A stretch of 64,000 nucleotides of DNA from the NCBI RefSeq assembly GCF_026810225.1, contig NZ_CP113865.1, forward strand, positions 721,001-785,000, given 5' to 3'. A program made the position numbers and the translations under genes. The notes below the pieces were generated by a model, which had not been told where the DNA came from, searched no databases, and saw only the letters and a list, made by a program, of their open reading frames with translations. How positions within the stretch are numbered: position 1 is the stretch's first letter; every line of letters begins with the position of its first letter. Below are positions 54,756-63,099 of the stretch, piece by piece. The stretch is from Caldicellulosiruptor morganii. GTDB taxonomy: Bacteria > Bacillota > Thermoanaerobacteria > Caldicellulosiruptorales > Caldicellulosiruptoraceae.

Positions 54756-56138
54756 ATGAGGTATGATGTTATCATTGTGGGTGCAGGTCCGTGTGGCATA
54801 TTCACTGCATACGAACTTGTAAAACAAAACAAAGATACAAAGATAATTATGTTTGAAAAAGGAAGAGACATTGAGTCACGTGAATGTCCGAAAAGAATTA
54901 CAAATAAATGTGCCAATTGCAAACCATGTAACATAACAACAGGTTTTTCGGGTGCAGGGGCGTTTTCAGATGGAAAGCTTTCTCTGTCTCCCGATGTTGG
55001 CGGGAGGATACAGGAGTTTGTGGGAAGAACAAATGCAGAGGCACTTATAAAGTATGTGGATGGTATATATCTTGAATATGGTGCAGATAAAAAGGTTTAT
55101 GGTACGGACAGTCAGGTTATTGAGGAGATCAAAAGAAAGGCAACTGTTGCAAACCTCATGCTTGTTGAAAGTCCCATAAGACATCTTGGTACCGAGGAGG
55201 CAAAAAAGATATATAAAAGATTGCAGGATTTTTTGACAGGCAGTAACGTTGAGATAAAATTCAAAACACCTGTGAAGGATTTGATAATTGAAGACGGTAA
55301 AGTTGTAGGTGTGATTGCTGAAGATGGCAAGAATTACTTTGGTAAGAATATGGTTATATGTGTTGGGCGTGAAGGCGCAAGCTGGCTTTCCAAGATAATA
55401 GAGAAATACCAGATTCCCTGTGAGAACAACAGAGTTGATATAGGTGTCAGAGTTGAAACACCAAATCACATTTGGAAAGGCATTACCGAACATTTGTACG
55501 AAAGCAAATTCATTTACTATACCAGGACATTTGATGACAAGGTAAGAACATTTTGTATGAACCCTGGAGGATATGTTGCGGTTGAACACTATGATAATTT
55601 AGCAGTTGTAAACGGACACAGCTATAAAAACATCAAAAGTGATAATACAAACTTTGCATTGCTTGTTTCAAAGCATTTTACAGACCCGTTCAAAGACAGT
55701 ATAAAATATGGGAAGTATATTGCAGAGCTTGCAAACATGCTCTCGGGTGGAAAGGTTCTTGTTCAGCGGTATGGTGATTTTATAAGGGGAAGAAGGTCCA
55801 ACGAGGAGAGAATAAGAAGAAACTCGGTTGTTCCAACTTTGCAGGATGCAGTTGCAGGCGATTTGAGTCTTGTTTTGCCCTACAGGATTATGCTGGATAT
55901 AAAAGAGATGATAGAAGCTCTGGACTATGTTGTGCAGGGTGTTGCTTCATTCGATACACTTCTTTATGGAGTTGAAGTGAAGTTTTACTCCAATGAGGTA
56001 AAGGTAAAGCAAAACTTTGAATGCACAACAGTTCAGAACCTGTATTTTGGTGGCGACGGTGCCGGGATTACAAGGGGACTAATGCAGGCAAGTGTTAATG
56101 GAGTTTTGATTGCAAGGGATATAGCAAAAAGGCTATAA
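54756..56138 (+). CDS. FAD-dependent oxidoreductase
   Basis: This 460-residue flavoprotein has the N-terminal dinucleotide-binding motif VIIVGAGPCGIFTAYEL and an acidic end of strand two (IIMFEKGRD). A cysteine-rich stretch (ECPKRITNKCANCKPC) is followed by TTGFSGAGAFSDGKLSLS. The C-terminal FAD motif is NLYFGGDGAGITRGLMQA. It belongs to the COG2509-type uncharacterised FAD dehydrogenases. The cysteine group could hold an iron-sulfur cluster. The substrate is unknown, and the neighbours give no context. It ends in a terminator. Confidence 0.85.
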   Translation: MRYDVIIVGAGPCGIFTAYELVKQNKDTKIIMFEKGRDIESRECPKRITNKCANCKPCNITTGFSGAGAFSDGKLSLSPDVGGRIQEFVGRTNAEALIKYVDGIYLEYGADKKVYGTDSQVIEEIKRKATVANLMLVESPIRHLGTEEAKKIYKRLQDFLTGSNVEIKFKTPVKDLIIEDGKVVGVIAEDGKNYFGKNMVICVGREGASWLSKIIEKYQIPCENNRVDIGVRVETPNHIWKGITEHLYESKFIYYTRTFDDKVRTFCMNPGGYVAVEHYDNLAVVNGHSYKNIKSDNTNFALLVSKHFTDPFKDSIKYGKYIAELANMLSGGKVLVQRYGDFIRGRRSNEERIRRNSVVPTLQDAVAGDLSLVLPYRIMLDIKEMIEALDYVVQGVASFDTLLYGVEVKFYSNEVKVKQNFECTTVQNLYFGGDGAGITRGLMQASVNGVLIARDIAKRL

Positions 56139-56163
56139 TGGATGTGTATAAAAACATAAAGAG

Positions 56164-56196
56164 GGTGGTCTTTGAAGGTAAAAGGCCACCTTTTTT
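56164..56196 (+). terminator. Terminator of the FAD oxidoreductase gene
   Basis: GGTGGTCTTT (56164-56173) pairs with AAAGGCCACC (56181-56190) with one wobble, followed by six T residues. Confidence 0.85.
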
Positions 56197-56213
56197 GATC
56201 CCGGCATTTGATG

Positions 56214-56219
56214 TATAAT
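56214..56219 (+). promoter_or_regulatory. Candidate -10 of the PHP-comEC-holA operon
   Basis: TATAAT lies 34 bases before the TTG at 56248. The -35 region falls in the T run of the preceding terminator, so the assignment is tentative. Confidence 0.4.
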
Positions 56220-56247
56220 ATTTTTTAAGAAAAGGGGTGAAAATAAA

Positions 56248-57087
56248 TTGATAGATTTACACATTCATACAACCATTTCAGATGGAACATATTCACCCGA
56301 AGAGGTTGTTTTGCTTGCAAAGGAAAAAGGACTTTCTGCAATAGCAATTACTGACCATGACACAACAGATGGGGTTAAGATGGCTGTTAAAAAAGGGCAG
56401 GATGTAGGGATAAAAGTTATAAGTGGTGTTGAAATTAGTGCAGATTTTGAGATTGAAATGCATATATTAGGACTTTTTATAGATGTTGACAATACCCTGT
56501 TGCAGGGTAAATTAAAAATGCTTGAGATGTTCAGGAAAGAGAGAAATCCAAAGATAATAGAAAAACTCAGAAAAATGGGATATGACATTTCAATGGAAGA
56601 TGTTGAAAGGGTTGCAGCGGGGGATGTAATTGGAAGACCTCATATTGCCCGGGTACTTGTTCAAAAAGGATATTTTGAGGACACAAAAGCTGTGTTTGAA
56701 AATTTGCTGGGTTTTGGCAAACCTGCCTATGTCAAGAAAGAAAAGTTAAAACCCTATGAAGCCATTGAAGCTATAAAAAAAGCCGGTGGTCTTGCAATAC
56801 TGGCACATCCGCACAGGTATTTGTATCTTGAAGAAGGACCCGAAGATGTATTTGAAGAATTGAAAGAATATGGCTTAGATGGAATTGAAGTTTATCATTC
56901 TGACCACACTGACAGAGAGACAAAGCAGCTTTTTGAGATTGCCAGAAAGCTTGACTTTTTAATTAGTGGTGGCAGTGATTTTCATGGGGCTAATAAGCCC
57001 GATATTGAGATGGGAAGAGGAAGAGGCAATTTAAATGTGGGGGAAGAGATTTTGGAAGAATTGGAAAGAAAGGTAAAAAGAAGATGA
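56248..57087 (+). CDS. PHP-domain phosphoesterase (RNase AM/TrpH family)
   Basis: This 279-residue metal-dependent phosphoesterase of the polymerase and histidinol phosphatase superfamily has DLHIHTTISDGTYSPEE at its start and AITDHDTTDG. An insert follows (about 95-170, with AAGDVIGRPHIARVLV), then AILAHPHRY, and finally GGSDFHGANK. This order matches the E. coli YciV/RNase AM group, which acts on 3',5'-nucleoside bisphosphates and RNA 5' ends. It starts with TTG after AAGGGGTG, and its stop overlaps comEC (ATGA). Confidence 0.9.
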   Translation: MIDLHIHTTISDGTYSPEEVVLLAKEKGLSAIAITDHDTTDGVKMAVKKGQDVGIKVISGVEISADFEIEMHILGLFIDVDNTLLQGKLKMLEMFRKERNPKIIEKLRKMGYDISMEDVERVAAGDVIGRPHIARVLVQKGYFEDTKAVFENLLGFGKPAYVKKEKLKPYEAIEAIKKAGGLAILAHPHRYLYLEEGPEDVFEELKEYGLDGIEVYHSDHTDRETKQLFEIARKLDFLISGGSDFHGANKPDIEMGRGRGNLNVGEEILEELERKVKRR

Positions 57088-59336
57088 AAAGAGATGCTCT
57101 GTTTTTAACCATTTTTGTGATTGCTGGAATAGTAGCCGGGAGAAATTTTTCTAATTTAACCCTGCTGGTTTTGTTTATGGGTATTGCCTCAGTTTCTCTT
57201 TTTATCTTGAATTTTTATTTTTTAAGAATGAAAATCAATACGTTACTCATTTTGCTGGCAATACCCTTTTTTGCATTTGCTTCTCTCAGGACATTTTATA
57301 TTTTTAACTTTTTTGAACCGGATAGATTATTGGATGGCAGGGAAGTGGTTATTGCTGGAAAAGTTTCTTCTTTTCCAGAAGGCACAAAAGATAAGATTTC
57401 TTTTTATCTGAAGACAAAGGTGGGGAGTAAATATGTAAAAATAAGAGTTACAGCAAATTCAAATAAAACCTTATACTACGGTCAAACTGTAAAAGTATCT
57501 GGCAGGTTGAAGATACCGGGAGAAAAAACAAATGAATTTGGATTTGATTACAAAGAGTATTTAAAAGCAAAAGGTGCGCTGTATACTCTCTATGCTAAAC
57601 GATTGTATATAGTTTCTTCTTCTCACAACATACTAACTTATCTGAACATGTTTTCAAATAAATTAAATTCTCTTATTGATACTTCTTTTGAGCCGGAGAT
57701 ATCGTCCCTTTTAAAAGGCTTGATTCTTGGCAATAAATCTACAATTCCCGATGATATGTATAAGGATTTTCAAAGAAGTGGGCTTGCACATCTTCTTGCA
57801 GTTTCAGGCGGGAATGTTGGAGTGCTGTGTGCATTTGTTGAAATCCTGTTCAGAAGAATCTTGAAAGTGTATGGGAAGGCAGTAAACTTTACAATAATCA
57901 GCATTATAGTTGTTTTTGCAATCATAACAGGTCTTTCTGCTTCAGTTATAAGGGCTTCTATAATGGCGATTATATACTATATTGGTAGAATAATCTACAG
58001 AAATCCGGATACACTAAATAGCCTGTCGGTAGCTGCACTTTTAATGCTGCTTGTCAATCCACTTTATCTTTTTGATATTGGCTTTCAGCTTTCTTTTTTA
58101 AGTGTGCTTTCTATAATAATTTTTTACAAAAGGATATACGATTATTTCATAAAATTAAAAGTTTTCCCGGCCATTTCTTCTCTTTTTGCAGTTTCTGTTG
58201 CAGCTCAAATTTTGATCTTACCACTTTTAGCTTACTACTTTTGTGAAGTGTCACTGGTTTCTTTTTTAACAAATCTCATTGCAGTGCCCTTAGCCGGAGT
58301 GTTGGTGCCGGTGGGATTTTTATATTACATACTTTTGCTGCTTGGAATAGATTTTGTCCTTCTCAAATGGTTTGTGCTGATAATTGTCAGAGTTTTGATT
58401 TGCATTTCAAGGCTGTCGCACATAAGATTTTCATATATAAAGATTGTATTTTGGGATGAAAAACTGATTGCTGCCTACTATATATTCATTTTACTCTTGC
58501 TTTATAAAAAAGTTATGCCAACATTTATAAAACTTTTGACCTATTCAACTATTGTTGCTCTTGTGCTAATATTTATTTTGCAGATTGCAATAAACTACAA
58601 TAGACTTATCATCAGAGTAATCGATGTGGGGCAGGGAGACAGCAGCCTTATAACTTACAGAGGATTTTCAATGCTCATTGATACAGGTCCAGCAAACGAG
58701 GATTTTAGCTCTCTCAAACGTATAGTTTTGCCATACATACTTAAAAACAATATATCCGAGATTGATGCACTGGTACTTACACACAAACACAGCGACCACA
58801 TAGGTGATTTTGAGTATCTTTTAAATGAGATGAAAGTGAAATCGGTGATAACATCAAAAGAGGTTTATAGTGAGAATTTTAAGGCATTGAAGAATAAATA
58901 TGTAATTTTAGTGGATAAATTTAAGAGTTTTTCTTACAAAGACTTAAAACTTTTTTTCTTTCCACCGGTTGAGCAGGATTCAAATTCGTCTGTTGTTGTG
59001 AAAATTGTTTTGGGGGACTTTAGCATGCTTTTTACAGGAGATGCCTCTTACGAGTCAGAAAAGGAATACATAAGAAGATATAATCTGCGCTCAACCATTT
59101 TAAAGGTGGGGCATCATGGTAGCAGCACTGCAACATCAGAGGAGTTTTTAAAAAGTGTAAGTCCCATGGTTGCTGTGATATCTGTTGGCAAAAACAATAT
59201 GTTTGGGCATCCATCAGATGAAGTTTTGCAAAGGCTTTATAAGCGAAAAATAAAGATTTTCAGAACAGATTTGAATGGTACAATCAAGATAGTGAAAAAC
59301 AGAGATAGGGTTTTGATATATTCTTATTTGAGGTGA
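57084..59336 (+). CDS. comEC: ComEC/Rec2 DNA internalisation protein
   Basis: This membrane channel takes up single-stranded DNA during natural transformation. The 750-residue protein has an N-terminal OB/DUF4131-like region (about 30-170), the competence domain with many membrane segments and the motif GLAHLLAVSGGNVGVLCAFVE (about 236-256), and a C-terminal MBL-fold domain (about 500-750) with VIDVGQGDSSLI, LTHKHSDHIGD, LFTGDAS and LKVGHHGSSTATSEEFL. All parts look complete. It lies between a PHP gene and holA, a common Firmicute arrangement. Other com genes are not visible. Confidence 0.94.
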   Translation: MKRDALFLTIFVIAGIVAGRNFSNLTLLVLFMGIASVSLFILNFYFLRMKINTLLILLAIPFFAFASLRTFYIFNFFEPDRLLDGREVVIAGKVSSFPEGTKDKISFYLKTKVGSKYVKIRVTANSNKTLYYGQTVKVSGRLKIPGEKTNEFGFDYKEYLKAKGALYTLYAKRLYIVSSSHNILTYLNMFSNKLNSLIDTSFEPEISSLLKGLILGNKSTIPDDMYKDFQRSGLAHLLAVSGGNVGVLCAFVEILFRRILKVYGKAVNFTIISIIVVFAIITGLSASVIRASIMAIIYYIGRIIYRNPDTLNSLSVAALLMLLVNPLYLFDIGFQLSFLSVLSIIIFYKRIYDYFIKLKVFPAISSLFAVSVAAQILILPLLAYYFCEVSLVSFLTNLIAVPLAGVLVPVGFLYYILLLLGIDFVLLKWFVLIIVRVLICISRLSHIRFSYIKIVFWDEKLIAAYYIFILLLLYKKVMPTFIKLLTYSTIVALVLIFILQIAINYNRLIIRVIDVGQGDSSLITYRGFSMLIDTGPANEDFSSLKRIVLPYILKNNISEIDALVLTHKHSDHIGDFEYLLNEMKVKSVITSKEVYSENFKALKNKYVILVDKFKSFSYKDLKLFFFPPVEQDSNSSVVVKIVLGDFSMLFTGDASYESEKEYIRRYNLRSTILKVGHHGSSTATSEEFLKSVSPMVAVISVGKNNMFGHPSDEVLQRLYKRKIKIFRTDLNGTIKIVKNRDRVLIYSYLR

Positions 59337-59342
59337 GAAAAA

Positions 59343-60347
59343 ATGGACAGGTCAAAGGAGATAATAAAAGAATTGAACTCTCAGCTTCTAAAAAAAGAAT
59401 TCAAGAACATCTACCTTTTTTATGGGCAGGAGACATTTTTAATAGACGAATATACAAAGAGGATAAGCAGAGCAATTGTAAATGGAGATTTAAACAACAT
59501 CATAAAGTTTGATGGAGAAGAAGCCAATTATGAAGATGTTATAAATGAAATGATTTCAATATCATTTGATTTACAGCCACGTGTGCTCATATTCAAAAAC
59601 TTTTTTAAATACTATACAAACAATTCACATTTAAATCTTCCAGCAATAATTGAAAAACTGAAAAGTATTCCAGCAAACAATGTGTACGTAATTTTTAAAG
59701 AGTATGAAATAAAAGAAAATAAGTTATTTAACAGTTTAAAATCAATGGCATTTTCTGCTGAGTTTACAACACCGTCAATGCCGGATCTGATAAAATGGGT
59801 ACAAAACATTTTGGCAAAAGAAGGCAAAACTATTTCGGAAAATATGGCACAGGAGATTATTCTTCACTATAACAAAGATATGATGCTAATATACAACTAT
59901 CTTCAAGTGCTCATTTCTTACCTTGGGAAAAGGAACAAAGTCACACACGATGATATTTTAAAAACCCTGACAGACAATCCACAGGATCATATTTTCCAGA
60001 TGCTTGATGCTTTTGCCACAAAAGATGTGGAAACAGGGTTTAAATATTTAAAAGAGCTGTATCAGCTTAAAACAAGCAGTAGCAAAATATTTGCTCTTAT
60101 TCTTCGGCACTTCAAAATTCTGGGTATGATGAAAGAAATGCAGGACAAAAGCAAAAAGGAGATTGCCAAACAGGCTGGAATACTTGAGTTTTTTGTTGAT
60201 AAGTACAAAAAACAATCTGAAGCTTTTACCATAGATAAAATTAAGAATATTATTCAAAGAACAATTGAATATGAATACATGATAAAAAGAGGACAGATTG
60301 ACGATGAGACAGCGCTTGAGATGCTTTTGTATCAGATTGTTAAATGA
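59343..60347 (+). CDS. holA: DNA polymerase III subunit delta
   Basis: The delta subunit opens the beta clamp as part of the clamp loader. The 334-residue protein has the N-terminal FKNIYLFYGQETFLIDEYTKRI (Walker-A-like region without an ATP site), VLIFKNFFKYY, VYVIFKEYEIK, and the DIFQMLDA-like DHIFQMLDAFATKD. A helical C-terminal collar domain follows. ATG at 59343 is six bases after the comEC stop. The comEC-holA-rpsT neighbourhood is widely conserved in Firmicutes. Confidence 0.92.
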   Translation: MDRSKEIIKELNSQLLKKEFKNIYLFYGQETFLIDEYTKRISRAIVNGDLNNIIKFDGEEANYEDVINEMISISFDLQPRVLIFKNFFKYYTNNSHLNLPAIIEKLKSIPANNVYVIFKEYEIKENKLFNSLKSMAFSAEFTTPSMPDLIKWVQNILAKEGKTISENMAQEIILHYNKDMMLIYNYLQVLISYLGKRNKVTHDDILKTLTDNPQDHIFQMLDAFATKDVETGFKYLKELYQLKTSSSKIFALILRHFKILGMMKEMQDKSKKEIAKQAGILEFFVDKYKKQSEAFTIDKIKNIIQRTIEYEYMIKRGQIDDETALEMLLYQIVK

Positions 60348-60359
60348 ATAATATAAAAA

Positions 60360-60396
60360 GGCTATCCAAAAAAAGGTAGTTGGACAGCCCTTTTTC
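60360..60396. terminator. Bidirectional terminator between holA and rpsT
   Basis: GGCTATCCAA (60360-60369) pairs with TTGGACAGCC (60380-60389) with one mismatch, followed by CTTTTTCTTT, and preceded by A residues that serve the opposite strand. Confidence 0.8.
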
Positions 60397-60397
60397 T

Positions 60398-60697
60398 TTA
60401 TTGTGCTTTCTTTTCTGGTTGCGGTGCAGCCAGAGCAGCATACTTGTTGATGAGCTTCATGAGTTTTGATTTCTTTCGTGAAGCATTGTTCTTGTGTATA
60501 ACACCTTTTGCAGCTGTCTGGTCGATTAACTTTGCAGCCTGTGGATAAAGCTGTCTTGCCTTTTCGATGTCACCAGCTAACAGTGCCTTTTTTACCTCTT
60601 TGATAGCCTTTTTCATTTTCATTTTTTGAATTTTATTCTCAAGAGTTCTGCGTCTTATAACCTTTATCTTCTTTTTAGCAGATTTTGTATTTGCCAA
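60398..60697 (-). CDS. rpsT: 30S ribosomal protein S20
   Basis: This small basic ribosomal protein binds 16S rRNA. The 99 residues start MANTKSAKKKIKVIRRRTLENKI and contain AAKGVIHKNNASRKKSKLMKL, the family core. The C-terminal alanine/proline tail is slightly extended. It begins with TTG behind GGAGGTG on the minus strand. It converges with holA. Confidence 0.95.
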   Translation of the reverse strand: MANTKSAKKKIKVIRRRTLENKIQKMKMKKAIKEVKKALLAGDIEKARQLYPQAAKLIDQTAAKGVIHKNNASRKKSKLMKLINKYAALAAPQPEKKAQ

Positions 60698-60780
60698 AAC
60701 TTTTCACCTCCACTCAAAAATTAAGACTAATTGCTATTTTACCACGACAAAAATAAAATTGCAACAGATGTGTTGCTATG

Positions 60781-60813
60781 AGTAAAAACAAAAGGTAAGG
60801 CTTTTGCCTTACC
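60781..60813 (-). terminator. Terminator of ldh
   Basis: On the minus strand GGTAAGGC (60813-60806) pairs with GCCTTACC (60801-60794) across AAAA, followed by TTTTGTTTTTACT. It lies 30 bases after the ldh stop. Confidence 0.85.
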
Positions 60814-60842
60814 ACACATTGCAGACTTACAACAAGAAGCTT

Positions 60843-61787
60843 TTAAATACCAAGAGAATCTATTACACCTTTGATGACCTTAGCAGAATTTTTCAACTTT
60901 TCTTTTTCCTCATCTGTAAGGGGGATGTCGAAAACCTTTGCAACCCCATTTTTATTAACAATAGCTGGAAGTGATAATGCCACATCTTTTATTCCAAAAA
61001 ACTCACTGATGATTGAAGACACAGGTAAAATGGAATTTTCATCTCTTATAATTGCTTCGACAATTCGTCTTACTGCCAGAGCAATGGCATAATAGGTTGC
61101 TCCTTTTCTTTCAATTATTTCATATGCTGCATTTTTAACTTTGTTAAAAATTTCATCTTTGACTTGAGGTGAGCAATTTTTACCACATAAAAGACATTCC
61201 TGCATGAAATTAACACCACCAATGTTTGTCAAAGACCATGCTGCAATTTCACTATCGCCATGTTCACCAAGAATATATGCATGAACATTTCTTACATCCA
61301 CCTGACAGTGCTGTGCCAGAAGGTATCTGAACCTTGACGAATCCAGAACAGTTCCGGAGCCTAAAATTTGATTTTTGGGCAAACCCGAAACTTTATACAT
61401 TACGTATGTCAGAACATCAACAGGGTTTGTTACCATAAGTAGTATGGCATCGGTTGTATATTTGATTATGTTTTCAACTATAGATTTGATAATCTGTACA
61501 TTTTTGTAAGTAAGATCAAGCCTTGTTTCACCAGGCTTTTGATTTGCTCCGGCAGTAATTATAATTATATCTGCATCCCTGCAGTCTTCATAGCTTCCAG
61601 CCCAGATCTTAACCGGCTTTACAAAAGAGATTCCATGATTTAAGTCCATTGCCTCGCCTTCAGCTTTTGCCTGGTTTACATCAATCAAGACAAGTTCTGT
61701 TGCAAGTCCTGCATCCATTATTGCAAAGGCGGTTGATGAACCTACAAAGCCGGTGCCAACAATAACAATTTTACCGGGTTTTCTCAC
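60843..61787 (-). CDS. ldh: L-lactate dehydrogenase
   Basis: This enzyme reduces pyruvate to L-lactate with NADH at the end of fermentation. The 314-residue protein has GKIVIVGTGFVGSSTAFAI, LIDVNQAKAEGEAMDL, ITAGANQKPGETRLDL (active-site loop with Q at the lactate-specific position and R), VTNPVDVLTYV, GSGTVLDSSRFR and the catalytic histidine in LGEHGDSE. GTG at 61787 follows AGGAGG. The glutamine before the loop arginine region supports lactate rather than malate as product. Confidence 0.93.
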   Translation of the reverse strand: MRKPGKIVIVGTGFVGSSTAFAIMDAGLATELVLIDVNQAKAEGEAMDLNHGISFVKPVKIWAGSYEDCRDADIIIITAGANQKPGETRLDLTYKNVQIIKSIVENIIKYTTDAILLMVTNPVDVLTYVMYKVSGLPKNQILGSGTVLDSSRFRYLLAQHCQVDVRNVHAYILGEHGDSEIAAWSLTNIGGVNFMQECLLCGKNCSPQVKDEIFNKVKNAAYEIIERKGATYYAIALAVRRIVEAIIRDENSILPVSSIISEFFGIKDVALSLPAIVNKNGVAKVFDIPLTDEEKEKLKNSAKVIKGVIDSLGI

Positions 61788-62035
61788 CTTTTTTGCCTCC
61801 TGCTTATTTTAAATTTCTAAATTTAATTTACCCTTCAAAATAAACATTTAAACTGAAACAGAAATTTTTTATCATTCAACACAGAATAAATATAAAACGA
61901 TTTTGATTTCCATTTGAAAACCACTCAGTTTTGTCCTTCATTTTAAAAGCCATAAAGCAATAGAAAACGGGTGAAATAAATTAATAAGTATAAGCAAATA
62001 CATGCATACAATTCAAACGTTTGTAAATTTTTTAA
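61788..62035. other. AT-rich intergenic region between ldh and damaged permease gene
   Basis: This stretch should hold the ldh promoter on the minus strand and whatever remains of the promoter of the permease gene. A TTGAAG and AT-rich boxes occur upstream of ldh, but no confident -35/-10 pair is seen. No gene is apparent. Confidence 0.4.
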
Positions 62036-62923
62036 TTAATTCAGACAATATTTGTAATTATAACTGTGACCTTTTTCCTTATGAGGATGATACCCGGTGG
62101 ACCTTTTACAGGTGAAAAAACTTTGCCCGAGCAAATTTTAAAGAACCTGAACGAAAAATATGGTCTTAATCAACCCGTTTGGATTCAGTATACAAAGTAT
62201 CTGAAAAGCCTTTTGCATGGTGACCTGGGAATTTCAATGAGAAATCAAGGACAAACAGTAAATGAAATTATTGCAGAGACTTTCCCTGTTTCTGCAAAGG
62301 TTGGTATTCTTGCGATAGTTGTGAGCTTGTTGATAGGGATTCCTCTGGGTATCTGGTCGGCTGTCTATCAAGGAAAATGGCAGGATAATCTTTCTATGGT
62401 TCTGGCTACAATATTTATAACGATCCCGAGCTTTGTTCTTGCAGTGCTTTTGATGTATATCTTTGGTGTAAAGCTGCAACTTGTTCCCATAATGGGCTTG
62501 GATGAGCCCAGAAGTTATATTCTGCCGGTGATAACCCTGGCAGCATACCCAATATCTTTTATAGCGAGGCTTATTCGAAGCAGCATGCTTGAAAGTTTGG
62601 CACAGGACTATATAAGAACGGCAAAAGCAAAAGGGCTTTCTAATTTTGTGGTAATATACAAGCATGCACTGAAGAATTCTTTGATACCAGTTGTGACATA
62701 TTTGGGACCGTTGATTGCAGGGGTTTTAACAGGTAGTTTTGTGGTTGAAAAGATTTTCTCAATCCCCGGTATGGGAAGATTTTATGTTGATAGTATTTCA
62801 AATAGGGACTATTCACTTGTTATGGGAACCACCATATTCTATGCAGCCTTTTTGATATTTATGAATCTAATTGTTGATATCATATATGTATTTATAGATC
62901 CGCGTATTAAACTTGAGGATTGA
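62036..62923 (+). pseudogene. OppB/DppB-type peptide ABC permease lacking its first residues
   Basis: The frame encodes an otherwise normal permease of the oligopeptide/nickel family: VIITVTFFLMRMIPGGPFTG, EKYGLNQPVWIQYTKYLKSLLHGDLGIS, the EAA-type loop QDYIRTAKAKGLSNFVV and the late FSIPGMGRFYVDSISNRDYSLVMG. The frame can be read back to 62036 as LIQTIFVIITV, which is the first membrane helix. It then meets TAA at 62033 with no start codon, where a homologue would have about eight residues more. GTG at 62066 cuts the helix and has no ribosome site. No partner ABC genes follow, so this is probably a relic. Confidence 0.7.
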
Positions 62924-63017
62924 TTTTAAGACCAGCTAATTAAAGTCAAGAGTTTTTTTAAAAAATTTTGACACCATTTTATGGTATAAGATTCTTTAAA
63001 GAGGGCGCAAAAAGGTA

Positions 63018-63054
63018 AGCCATCCATTAGAAGTTGACATAACATATGGAGGCT
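63018..63054. other. Hairpin in the non-coding flank of the IS110-family transposase
   Basis: AGCCATCCAT (63018-63027) pairs with ATGGAGGCT (63046-63054) with one bulged base and an 18-base loop. It lies in the 176-base gap after the transposase stop. In some IS110/IS1111 elements the flanking non-coding end encodes the bridge RNA, so this is a candidate part of one, but element ends are not defined here. Confidence 0.35.
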
Positions 63055-63099
63055 GAGTAGTGTTATTGTTAACTAATGTTTCGTAAACAGAACAATTGT

